A DNA stretch of 64,000 nt from Nonomuraea maritima (GTDB taxonomy: Bacteria > Actinomycetota > Actinomycetes > Streptosporangiales > Streptosporangiaceae): contig NZ_FNFB01000020.1 in assembly GCF_900100395.1 (NCBI RefSeq), positions 1-64,000 on the forward strand, given 5' to 3'. Shown piece after piece: positions 6,716-13,659 of this stretch. Numbering within the stretch: position 1 is the stretch's first letter; each line of letters begins with the position of its first letter. A program made the position numbers and the translations under genes. The notes under the pieces were generated by a model that saw only the letters and a program-made list of their open reading frames with translations, was not told the origin of the DNA and did not search any database.

Positions 6716-7520
6716 GCGATGACTCCCAGGGTTGCCGCGTAGTCGCGGGCTTCGCGGCGGACGCTGATCGGGGCTGTTGCCAGGATGTCACGTACCAGCC
6801 GGAGGGCCGCGGGGCGGCCGGCGATTTCTTCTGGGGCGATCTCGCCTGCGGCGCGCAGAACGTGAAGGGCCTTGTCGTGTCGGTTCCACATGAGGAAGGC
6901 GCGGGAGGTGTCGAGGAGCAGGGTGGCCTTGCGTTCGTTGATGGGCAACTGCTCCAGGTCGACTTGGCGGGCGTAGTCGATGGCGGTGCCCGCGTCGCCG
7001 AACCGCAGGGCGACGTTGACTCGGTGGCACAGAACGTTGTTGGGGCCGAACGCGGTCCACATGTGGTTGGCGTCCTGGCCGAGCCGCCTACCTGCCTCGG
7101 CTGCCTCGTCCAAAAGTTCGGCAGTGCTGTGACGGCTACCTGTGTCGGCGGCTGCGATGGCTCCCAAAGCAGCAGAGATCCGTAGATCGAGAAGATCATC
7201 GGGGGTGGGCTCGGTGAGGTCGGCTGCCATGCGTTCGGCTGCGCTGCGGGCCGCGCCCGTGGCTGCGTAGTGGTGACCGCCGTCCATCAGGGCGTGGGTG
7301 ATGATGCGGGAGCTTGAGCCGATCATGAGTGGGCTCTGGCTGGCGTGTGCTGCCTGGACGCTGCGATCGGCTGCCAGCCAGGCGAGGCCCTTGTCTTCCT
7401 GCTTGAGCAGGATGGAGGCCGTGACGTGGTATGCCTCGGCGGACAAGGCATGTGCCCGTAGACACTCGTCACCCTCCATGAAGGCGCACGCGGCACGGAG
7501 CATCCGGGCCCTGACGGCAC
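6712..7520 (-). pseudogene. XRE/TPR-type regulator, N-terminal half deleted
   Basis: Only the helical repeat half is present, with TPR-like stretches such as LAWLAADRSVQAAH, ISAALGAIAAADTGS, DAGTAIDYARQVDLEQLP and ATLLLDTSRAFLMWNRHDKAL. This matches the C-terminal part of the large XRE-family regulators that pair with flavoproteins. The helix-turn-helix part is missing. At about 7520 the genuine frame ends, and further upstream the frame only reads the antisense of the integrase. The loss of its 5' end coincides exactly with the loss of the integrase 5' end, so one deletion removed both. The downstream flavoprotein has therefore lost its own promoter. Confidence 0.65.
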
Positions 7521-7524
7521 GGAC

Positions 7525-8555
7525 CGGGCCGCGCCGAACACCTTCCCGACCAAGAAGGAGGCGGACATTTGGCTGACCAAGAAAGAGGCCGAGCTGCTGG
7601 CCGGCAACTGGCTGAACCCGGACCTCGGCAAGGTGAGCCTCAAGGAATACGGCGCCGCCTGGATCGATGAGCGTCCGGGCCTGCGTCCCAAGACGGTACA
7701 GCTCTATGAGGGCCTGTACCGCCTCCACCTCGTTCCGGGTCTCGGCCACTACGCCGTGAGCGAGGTCAAGGTGGCTCACATCCGTAAGTGGCGCAAGGAA
7801 CGTCTGGACAGCGGCATCGGCGCGGTCACCATGGCCAAGGCGTACCGCCTGCTGAAGGCGATCTTCGCCACGGCGGTGGAGGACGGGCTGATCAAGTCCA
7901 ATTCCTGCACCATCAAGAACGCGGGCAAGGAGGACTCACCCGAACGGCCCGTCCTGACCATGAAGCAGGTCTTCACTCTCGCCGACGCCATCGAGCCGCG
8001 GTTCCGGATACTGATCCTGCTGGCCACGTTCGCGAGCCTGCGATGGGGCGAACTGGCGGCACTGCAACGGAAGAACGTGGACCTGGAGTCGTGGATCCGC
8101 GTCGTCGGATCCACGACCGAGCTCAGGGACGGCTCGGCCCGCCCAAGTCCGAGGCGGGCAAGCGCCTCGTCAGCATCCCTGCCACGCTTCTGCCCGATCT
8201 CAAAGCGCACGTGGAGACGTACGCAGAGAACGGCGAGCACGGACACGTCTTCATCGGCCCCAAGGGCGCCAAGCTCCGGCGCGCGAATTTCACCCGCGTC
8301 TGGACGGCGGCGCTCAAGAAAGCGAAGCTCAGCGGCTTTCACTTCCATGATCTCCGTCACACCGGAAACACCCTCGCCGCACAATCCGGCGCTACTCTCC
8401 GGAACCTGATGACCCGCATGGGGCACTCGTCCACCCGAGCCGCGTTGATCTATCAGCACACCGCGATCGAGCGCGACCGGGCCATCGCCGACGACCTCGG
8501 CAAGCTGGCTGAGGAGGCCATGAAGAACCAAGACCCCGAGAGATCGGGCACGTAA
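7525..8555 (+). pseudogene. Tyrosine recombinase (integrase), 5'-deleted and frameshifted
   Basis: The remaining sequence runs from FPTKKEADIWLTKKEAELL through a SAM-like core-binding domain (VSLKEYGAAWIDERPGLRPK) to the catalytic domain. Catalytic residues are still readable: the first Arg in LRWGELAALQ, HDLRH in the box II region, and GHSSTRAALIYQH with the nucleophile Tyr. A frameshift near 8130 (after TTELRDG) breaks the frame; the -1 continuation runs from LGPPKSEAGKRLVSIPA to the stop at 8553-8555. The N-terminal arm-binding domain is absent. It lies next to att copy 3 with its 3' end facing the site, the normal arrangement for tRNA-integrating elements. Not functional as it stands. Confidence 0.85.
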
Positions 8556-8563
8556 CGGGCACG
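8546..8563. repeat. Paired arm-type repeat, left of the att at 8640
   Basis: GGGCACG twice with an 11 bp period. It overlaps the last codons of the integrase remnant and lies about 80 bases before the att core. Confidence 0.55.
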
Positions 8564-8592
8564 GAAGATCGACAAGCGCGTGATAAACGATC

Positions 8593-8629
8593 AAGGCCAG
8601 GTCGGGAATCCACCCCTGACCTGGCTTTT
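8593..8629. terminator. Rho-independent terminator after the integrase remnant
   Basis: AAGGCCAGGTC pairs with GACCTGGCTTT (one G-T pair) and is followed by TTC. It sits between the integrase stop and att copy 3. Confidence 0.65.
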
Positions 8630-8639
8630 CGTACGTGGC

Positions 8640-8679
8640 GCGGGTGACGGCAATCGAACCCGCGCTGTCAGCTTGGGAA
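8640..8679. repeat. Attachment-site copy 3 (3' half of tRNA-Gly)
   Basis: Forty bases match tRNA-Gly(CCC) with a single change (GGCAAT instead of GGGAAT at 8651). It is the copy nearest the integrase remnant, so probably one end of the element that spanned 4240-8640. Confidence 0.8.
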
Positions 8680-8766
8680 TTGCAGGGATCTTGGCTCGTA
8701 GACGCGTCGACCTGGAGCTGAGGCCGATCGTGAGCGACCGTGGTCGACCCCTCGTCACCGCCTTGA

Positions 8767-8790
8767 TGGCACGCTAATGGCACGACGATC
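8767..8790. repeat. Paired arm-type repeat, right of the att at 8640
   Basis: TGGCACG twice with an 11 bp period, followed by ACGATCA. It is preceded by GACCCCTCGTCACC, as at the 4369 site. Confidence 0.55.
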
Positions 8791-8866
8791 AACCCGTGAG
8801 CTGGTGTTTCCTGCGCGACGCGCGGTTGCGTCGCCCGCCTGGCTCGGTGCCGCAGCACCTCCTCGC

Positions 8867-9199
8867 TTACGCGGCGGTGATGGCCCGAAATTCCACTGGC
8901 ACGGAGACGTCACCATGCATCACCACATCGATTTCCAACGCCGCTGCCAACCGCACCATCAGTGGAATCGTCGGCATGTGCGCCCCACCCTCCAAGCGGG
9001 AGACTTGCGGCTGCGTCATGCCCGCCCGCTCGGCCAGCTCCACCTGCGACAGGCCCAGCTCAATTCGACGACGGTAGACAGCCGCGCCAAGTTCCTGCCC
9101 CAGGCGTGCCTCCTCCACCATCGCGGCATACTCAGGGCTTACCGCCTCACCAGCAAGCCGCCTGGCCTTGATCGTCTTCCACTTGCTGTGCCCGGCCAT
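8867..9199 (-). CDS. HigA-like antitoxin, XRE-family DNA-binding protein
   Basis: A 110-residue protein with a helix-turn-helix of the Cro/CI type at about residues 38-95: LGAAVYRRRIELGLSQVELA, then AGMTQPQVSRLEGGAHMPTI. The N-terminal extension (HSKWKTIKARRLAGE) is basic. It starts 5 bases after the toxin stop, giving the toxin-first order characteristic of HigBA modules. Antitoxins of this class neutralise the toxin and repress the shared promoter. It sits in the last island remnant between att copy 3 and the intact tRNA, where such modules often stabilise integrated elements. Confidence 0.8.
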   Translation of the reverse strand: MAGHSKWKTIKARRLAGEAVSPEYAAMVEEARLGQELGAAVYRRRIELGLSQVELAERAGMTQPQVSRLEGGAHMPTIPLMVRLAAALEIDVVMHGDVSVPVEFRAITAA

Positions 9200-9204
9200 T
9201 CCCT

Positions 9205-9579
9205 TCAGCCCCTTCCCTCATAGAGCCGATGCGCGGCACCGTGCTCCAAGCCGCCGGCCATACACTCAGCCATCACCTTGCGGGCGCGCTCCACATCCCG
9301 CGGCTGCCTGTCTCGCGTCTTGTAGAAGGCAGTCAGCAAGACCGCCCGGCGCCCCTCAGCGAGCCAATAGGTGAGGCGCACGGAGTGACGTGAGATGTCG
9401 AAGCGCAACTCCCACAATCCGTCCCCCAAGTCTCGAGCATGACCGTACGGCATTCGGTCGCCGAACTCAGCGAGCCGTTCGACGGCGGCCTCGACAGCGG
9501 CGTGGTCCCGGTCGGACAGAGTGTCCAGCCAAGCCTCCACCGCTGGCTCCAGCTCGATGTCGTACAGCTCTTGCCTCAT
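9205..9579 (-). CDS. HigB-like toxin (RelE/ParE superfamily, phage Gp49-type)
   Basis: A 124-residue protein beginning MRQELYDIELEPAVEAWLDT. The RelE-like core follows: a helical hairpin (DHAAVEAAVERLAEFG), then ARDLGDGLWELRFD, RHSVRLTYWLAEG and VLLTAFYKTRDRQPRDVERA, the typical end of Gp49-type HigB toxins, which cut mRNA on the ribosome. The basic residues R, K and R of the last strand and helix are retained. The first gene of a two-gene operon with the antitoxin. The operator lies just upstream at 9591-9610. No disruption is visible, so the module may be active. Confidence 0.8.
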   Translation of the reverse strand: MRQELYDIELEPAVEAWLDTLSDRDHAAVEAAVERLAEFGDRMPYGHARDLGDGLWELRFDISRHSVRLTYWLAEGRRAVLLTAFYKTRDRQPRDVERARKVMAECMAGGLEHGAAHRLYEGRG

Positions 9580-9590
9580 GCACCCAGTCT

Positions 9591-9610
9591 ATATGCCATG
9601 CTTTGCATAT
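9591..9610. promoter_or_regulatory. Probable autoregulatory operator of the toxin-antitoxin module
   Basis: A perfect 6 bp inverted repeat, ATATGC and GCATAT, with an 8-base centre, located 12-31 bases upstream of the toxin start. It is markedly AT-rich for this genome and overlaps the likely promoter, the usual place for HigA binding. Confidence 0.5.
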
Positions 9611-9621
9611 CGCAGGTCTCC

Positions 9622-10017
9622 GCAGGGACACGGTAACCGTATGAGATGACGTGCCATAGAGGTCAACGACTCCGGCTCTGTTCTGTGGGCAACGACGAGT
9701 GCGGCGGCATCCAAGAGTTGTCACCCCGACATAACGTCGGCATCGATCTTGCATCGGCCGCTCTTCTTCAACCAGTCAGATCAGCGCTGAGGGCGGCAAT
9801 CTTGCTACGACCCGATCCAAAGGCCCGGAAGGGACATTTCGAGCGATCAGCGAGGCTCGCTCGGGGCGGGCATCAGCCAGCTCACCGTGTAACCAGGCAT
9901 TGGGCGGGGTTTTCAGGGGGTCGAAGGGGGCGGAGCCCCCTGGGAGGCACAGGCTGGAACACTCGTGCGCGAAGCGCCCCAAGTGGAAGGCCATGCAGTG
10001 AGGCCCAGGGAAAGGAT
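9622..10017. other. Gene-free stretch with one GC hairpin
   Basis: I find no convincing gene between the toxin promoter and the tRNA. A hairpin AGGGGGCGGAGCCCCCT lies at 9925-9941, without a T-run. The rest reads as decayed island sequence. Confidence 0.4.
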
Positions 10018-10091
10018 TGGAGCGGGTGACGGGAATCGAACCCGCGCTGTCAGCTTGGGAAGCTGATGTTCTGCCATTGAACTACACCCGC
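10018..10091 (-). tRNA. tRNA-Gly(CCC), intact integration target
   Basis: Read on the minus strand it folds into a complete cloverleaf: acceptor GCGGGTG with CACCCGC, D-arm, anticodon stem TCAGC/GCTGA with loop TTCCCAA (anticodon CCC), T-arm with GGTTCGATTCC, discriminator T and an encoded CCA at 10018-10020. The gene is complete while three 3'-half copies lie downstream of its 3' end, so successive insertions restored the 3' end each time. Confidence 0.95.
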
Positions 10092-10187
10092 ATGCGGCGC
10101 AGCCGCTCCACTACTGTAGCGGAAAGTTGGGCCGCTTCGGCAATCCCGAGCCCGCACCATCTCGAGCCGGGCGGTAAGTTGCTCACC

Positions 10188-10763
10188 GTGTTGCTATCTG
10201 ACCGTGACATCCTGGCCGAGATCGAGGCCGGACGGCTCGCGCTTGATCCTTTTGATCTCGAGATGATCCAGCCGTCCAGCATCGACGTACGGCTCGACCG
10301 GTTCTTCCGGGTGTTCGAGAACCATCGCTACCCGCACATCGACCCCGCCGAGGAGCAGCCGGATCTGACGCGGTTGGTCGAGCCCAGGGGTGACGAGCCG
10401 TTCATCCTGCACCCGGGCGAGTTCGTGCTGGCCTCCACGTACGAGGTCGTCTCGCTGCCCGACGACCTGGCTTCGCGGCTGGAGGGCAAGAGTTCGCTCG
10501 GCCGGCTGGGGCTGCTGACGCATTCGACGGCGGGGTTCATCGATCCGGGGTTCAGCGGGCACGTGACGCTGGAGCTGTCGAACGTGGCGACGTTGCCGAT
10601 CAAGCTGTGGCCGGGGATGAAGATCGGGCAGTTGTGCGTGTTCCGGCTCAGTTCGCCCGCCGAGTCGCCGTACGGGTCCAGCAAGTACGGCTCGCGCTAC
10701 CAGAATCAGCGGGGTCCGACCCCGTCGCGGTCGTTCCGGAACTTCCATCGGACGAAGGTCTGA
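10188..10763 (+). CDS. dcd: dCTP deaminase, probably bifunctional dCTP deaminase/dUTPase
   Basis: The 191-residue product starting at GTG 10188 converts dCTP to dUTP, and in the mycobacterial type further to dUMP, supplying dTMP synthesis. The sequence is strikingly like Mycobacterium tuberculosis Dcd: LLSDRDILAEIEAGRL, QPSSIDVRLDRFFRVF, RLEGKSSLGRLGLL, the active-site THSTAGFIDPGFSGHVTLE with the catalytic Glu, and the C-terminal YGSSKYGSRYQNQRGPTPSR loop. Length is normal. The longer frame beginning inside the tRNA is an artefact. It is the first core gene after the island region. Confidence 0.95.
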   Translation: MLLSDRDILAEIEAGRLALDPFDLEMIQPSSIDVRLDRFFRVFENHRYPHIDPAEEQPDLTRLVEPRGDEPFILHPGEFVLASTYEVVSLPDDLASRLEGKSSLGRLGLLTHSTAGFIDPGFSGHVTLELSNVATLPIKLWPGMKIGQLCVFRLSSPAESPYGSSKYGSRYQNQRGPTPSRSFRNFHRTKV

Positions 10764-10796
10764 CGGAGATGAACATCAGGTGAACAGTTGGGGAAC
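10764..10796 (-). promoter_or_regulatory. PHO box: three contiguous 11 bp PhoP-binding units
   Basis: On the minus strand three head-to-tail 11-mers read GTTCCCCAACT, GTTCACCTGAT and GTTCATCTCCG. The GTTCAcC-type 11 bp direct repeat is the established PhoP operator of streptomycetes and relatives. It begins directly after the dcd stop and lies about 220 bases upstream of the DUF47-pit operon, which fits control of phosphate uptake by PhoR-PhoP. Confidence 0.75.
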
Positions 10797-11012
10797 GTCC
10801 CCGCAATCATGTCTCGATCGCGCCGCCCGACACGTCTGCCGTGAAGGATGACCAAGGGCTCAAACTGCTGAAAAGCCCTACAAGTACGTAGGTACACGGT
10901 GTCGTACAACATACGTCGGGTAGCCATTAGGCGAACGGGATGTGAAGTTCGCATTTCGCCTGGTAGGCCATACCCTCTTCCACGGACCATCCCCGCACAT
11001 CTGGAGAACGAC

Positions 11013-11630
11013 GTGCGCCTGCGTCTCACGCCACGTGAGGACAGCTACTACGACCTGTTCGCCGACTCGGCGAACAACTTGGTCACGGCATCCCGCCTGC
11101 TGGTGGAGATCATCAGTGACGGCTCGGACCGGGAAGCCCTGGCCGAGAAGATGCGCGCCTGCGAGCACGCCGGCGACGAACGCACTCACGCCATCATGAA
11201 CCGGCTCAACGAGAGCTTCATCACCCCGTTCGACCGCGAGGACATCTACCGTCTCGCCTCGAACCTCGATGACGTGATGGACGCCATGGAGGCCGCCTCC
11301 GACCTCATCGTCCTCTACCAGCTCGACCACCTGCCGAAGGACGTCGTCCGCCAGGTCGAGGTGCTGGAGCGGGCCGCCGAGCTGACCGCCGAGGCCATGC
11401 CGCGGCTGCGCTCGATGAAGAACCTCAACGAGTACTGGATCGAGGTCAACCGCCTCGAGAACCAGGCCGACCAGGTGTACCGCAGGCTGCTGGCCAAGCT
11501 GTTCAGCGGCGAGTACGACGCGCTCACGGTGATGAAGATGAAGGAGGTCGTCGACGCTCTCGAGCAGGCGGCCGACGCCTTCGAGCACGTCGCCAACACG
11601 GTCGAGTCAATCGCGGTCAAGGAGAGCTAG
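11013..11630 (+). CDS. DUF47/PhoU-like accessory protein of phosphate transporter
   Basis: A 205-residue, wholly helical, acidic protein from GTG 11013 with GGAG at a good distance. It has PhoU-like heptad patterns: YYDLFADSANNLVTASRLLV, ERTHAIMNRLNESFITPFDRED, LASNLDDVMDAMEAASDLI, and EVVDALEQAADAFEHVANTV. DUF47 proteins are encoded directly upstream of Pit-type transporters in many bacteria and are thought to modulate them. Here the stop is 5 bases before the transporter start. Regulation is probably through the upstream PHO box. Confidence 0.9.
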   Translation: MRLRLTPREDSYYDLFADSANNLVTASRLLVEIISDGSDREALAEKMRACEHAGDERTHAIMNRLNESFITPFDREDIYRLASNLDDVMDAMEAASDLIVLYQLDHLPKDVVRQVEVLERAAELTAEAMPRLRSMKNLNEYWIEVNRLENQADQVYRRLLAKLFSGEYDALTVMKMKEVVDALEQAADAFEHVANTVESIAVKES

Positions 11631-11635
11631 GGCTC

Positions 11636-12640
11636 GTGAACCTCACGCTCGCCCTGGTCATCGGCGTGGTCGTCGTCGCGCTCGTCTTCGACTACACCAA
11701 TGGCTTCCACGACGCGGCGAACGCCATCGCGACCTCCGTCTCGACCCGGGCCCTGACCCCCAGAGCCGCGCTGTTCATGGCGGCTGCCATGAACTTCATC
11801 GGCGCCCATCTCGGCACCCAGGTGGCCCAGACCGTCGGCAGCGGCATCATCGACGCCCCCAAGGGCTCACACGGTCTGGTGATCGTCGCCGCCGCGCTGA
11901 TCGGCGCGATCGTCTGGAACCTCATCACCTGGTACTTCGGACTGCCGTCCTCCTCCAGTCACGCGCTCATCGGAGGCCTGGTGGGCTCCGCGCTGGCGTC
12001 GGCCAGTGTCGTTCACTGGGACGGCGTGATCGAGAAGGTCGTCATCCCGATGATCCTGTCGCCGCTGATCGGGTTCACGCTCGCGGCACTGATCATGATC
12101 GCAATCTATTGGATCTTCCGCAACAGCCAGCCGGGAAAGACCAACCGCGGGTTCCGGTACGCGCAGACGGTCTCGGCCGCGGCCATGGCGCTCGGTCACG
12201 GCCTCCAGGACGCCCAGAAGACGATGGGCGTCATCTTCCTGGCTCTCGTGGTCGGCGGCTTGGCCGACCCGTCCGACCCCATCCCGCAGTGGGTGATCGT
12301 GGCCGCCGCCGCGGCCATCTCCCTCGGCACGTACGCGGGCGGCTGGCGCATCATGCGAACGCTGGGCCGGCGCATCATCGCCCTGGACCCGCCGCAGGGC
12401 TTCGCCGCCGAGGCGGCCGCGGCGAGCGTGCTGTACGGGGCGGCCATCGGCTTCGGCGCCCCCATCTCCACCACGCACACGATCACCTCGGCCATCATGG
12501 GCGTGGGCGCCACCAAGCGGCTCAGCGCCGTGCGGTGGGGCGTGGCCGGCAACATCGTGACCGCGTGGGTCCTCACCATCCCGGCCGCCGCCCTCGTGGC
12601 CTCGATCTCGTACTTCATCCTGCACGCGATCGTGGAGTGA
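11636..12640 (+). CDS. pit: Low-affinity inorganic phosphate transporter, Pit family
   Basis: A 334-residue integral membrane protein with about nine to ten hydrophobic segments. It carries the duplicated PitA signatures FDYTNGFHDAANAIATSVST near the N-terminus and GAPISTTHTITSAIMGVGAT near the C-terminus, plus LPSSSSHALIGGLVG in between. Pit transporters take up metal-phosphate complexes with protons. The gene starts at GTG 11636, 5 bases after the DUF47 gene, and they form one operon. The stop is followed closely by the convergent mshD gene, with no obvious terminator hairpin between them. Confidence 0.93.
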   Translation: MNLTLALVIGVVVVALVFDYTNGFHDAANAIATSVSTRALTPRAALFMAAAMNFIGAHLGTQVAQTVGSGIIDAPKGSHGLVIVAAALIGAIVWNLITWYFGLPSSSSHALIGGLVGSALASASVVHWDGVIEKVVIPMILSPLIGFTLAALIMIAIYWIFRNSQPGKTNRGFRYAQTVSAAAMALGHGLQDAQKTMGVIFLALVVGGLADPSDPIPQWVIVAAAAAISLGTYAGGWRIMRTLGRRIIALDPPQGFAAEAAAASVLYGAAIGFGAPISTTHTITSAIMGVGATKRLSAVRWGVAGNIVTAWVLTIPAAALVASISYFILHAIVE

Positions 12641-12643
12641 CCG

Positions 12644-13552
12644 TCACCCGGTGCGGGCGTACATCACGTCGACGTCCCATCGGGTGAAGCCGAGCGACTC
12701 GTACAGCCTGATGGCCGCGACGTTGGCCTCGTCCACGTAGAGCATCGCGTGGACGAGGCCACGCTCGCGCAGGTGAGCGAGGCCCGCCAGCGTGAGCGCG
12801 CGGCCGAGGCCGGTGCCCTGCTGGGACGGGTCGACGCCGACGACGTACACCTCTCCGAGCGGCTCGTGGCCGTGCTCCGACGAGCCGTGGATCTTGGTCC
12901 AGTGGAAGCCGGCCAGCCGGTCGCCGCGGAAGGCCAGGAAGAAGCCCTCGGGGTCGAACCAGGGTTCGCTCTCGCGCCGCAGCAGGTCGTCGACCGTCCA
13001 GGCGCCCTGCTCGGGGTGGTGGGCGAACGCCGCGGCGTTGACCTTGAGCCACTGCTCCTCGTCCTGGCCCGGCACGAACGTCCGCAGCTCGACCCCTTCC
13101 GGCAGGGTGTGGGCCGGCAGGGGCTCTTCGAGCGGGCGGCGCATCTGCCACAGGGAACGCACCCGGTCGAGTCCGAACGAGGCCGCGAGCGCCGCCGCAC
13201 CCTCGTGGTCGCCGTGGGCCCACACGCGGGGCCGTCCGCCGGTCATGTCCATGACCTCGCGCAGCAGGCGGGTGCCGTGGCCGCGTCTGCGGCGCTCGGG
13301 GTGGACGACGAGCTCGACGCTCGGGCCCTCGACCTCGTCGGTGGGGTCGACGTGCGCGTACCCGGCGATGTCGGCGCCGTCCCGCACCAGCAGCGAGCGG
13401 GCTTGCGGATCTCCGCCGTAGCGCAGGTGGAGCATGACGTGCTCATTGAGCGGGCGGACGCCGTCGGCCTGCGTCGCCGCCTCCACGAGGCCGAGCACCT
13501 CGGCGATTTCCTGGTCGTCCAATCGGGCTGAGACCTTTACGCGCGCGTTCAC
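12644..13552 (-). CDS. mshD: Mycothiol synthase (acetyl-CoA:Cys-GlcN-Ins acetyltransferase)
   Basis: The product performs the last step of mycothiol synthesis. It has two GNAT domains in tandem: the N-terminal one with VELVVHPERRRRGHGTRLLR, the C-terminal one with VYVVGVDPSQQGTGLGRALT (acetyl-CoA loop) and LYVDEANVAAIRLYESLGF. The total of 302 residues from GTG 13552 is the family length; a start at 13591 would add 13 residues. The opening LDDQEIAEVLGLVEAAT and RPLNEHVMLHLRYGG are characteristic of MshD. Mycothiol is restricted to actinobacteria, which supports the host assignment. Confidence 0.93.
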   Translation of the reverse strand: MNARVKVSARLDDQEIAEVLGLVEAATQADGVRPLNEHVMLHLRYGGDPQARSLLVRDGADIAGYAHVDPTDEVEGPSVELVVHPERRRRGHGTRLLREVMDMTGGRPRVWAHGDHEGAAALAASFGLDRVRSLWQMRRPLEEPLPAHTLPEGVELRTFVPGQDEEQWLKVNAAAFAHHPEQGAWTVDDLLRRESEPWFDPEGFFLAFRGDRLAGFHWTKIHGSSEHGHEPLGEVYVVGVDPSQQGTGLGRALTLAGLAHLRERGLVHAMLYVDEANVAAIRLYESLGFTRWDVDVMYARTG

Positions 13553-13659
13553 AGAACGCACTCTAAGCGGACGATTGGCAAAGTACGCCAAGTGGTATCT
13601 GGATAATCGTTACCTCTGCGACATCGGTTGCCTGCGATCAAGCCGTAACGTCTTGTGCC

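Noticed and set aside
9925..9941. Rho-independent terminator
   Set aside because: The hairpin is strong, but no gene ends before it and there is no T-run; it is left as an unexplained hairpin.
10017..10187. N-terminal extension of dcd by 57 residues
   Set aside because: It would be encoded by the tRNA-Gly gene in antisense. Homology to dCTP deaminase begins exactly at GTG 10188.
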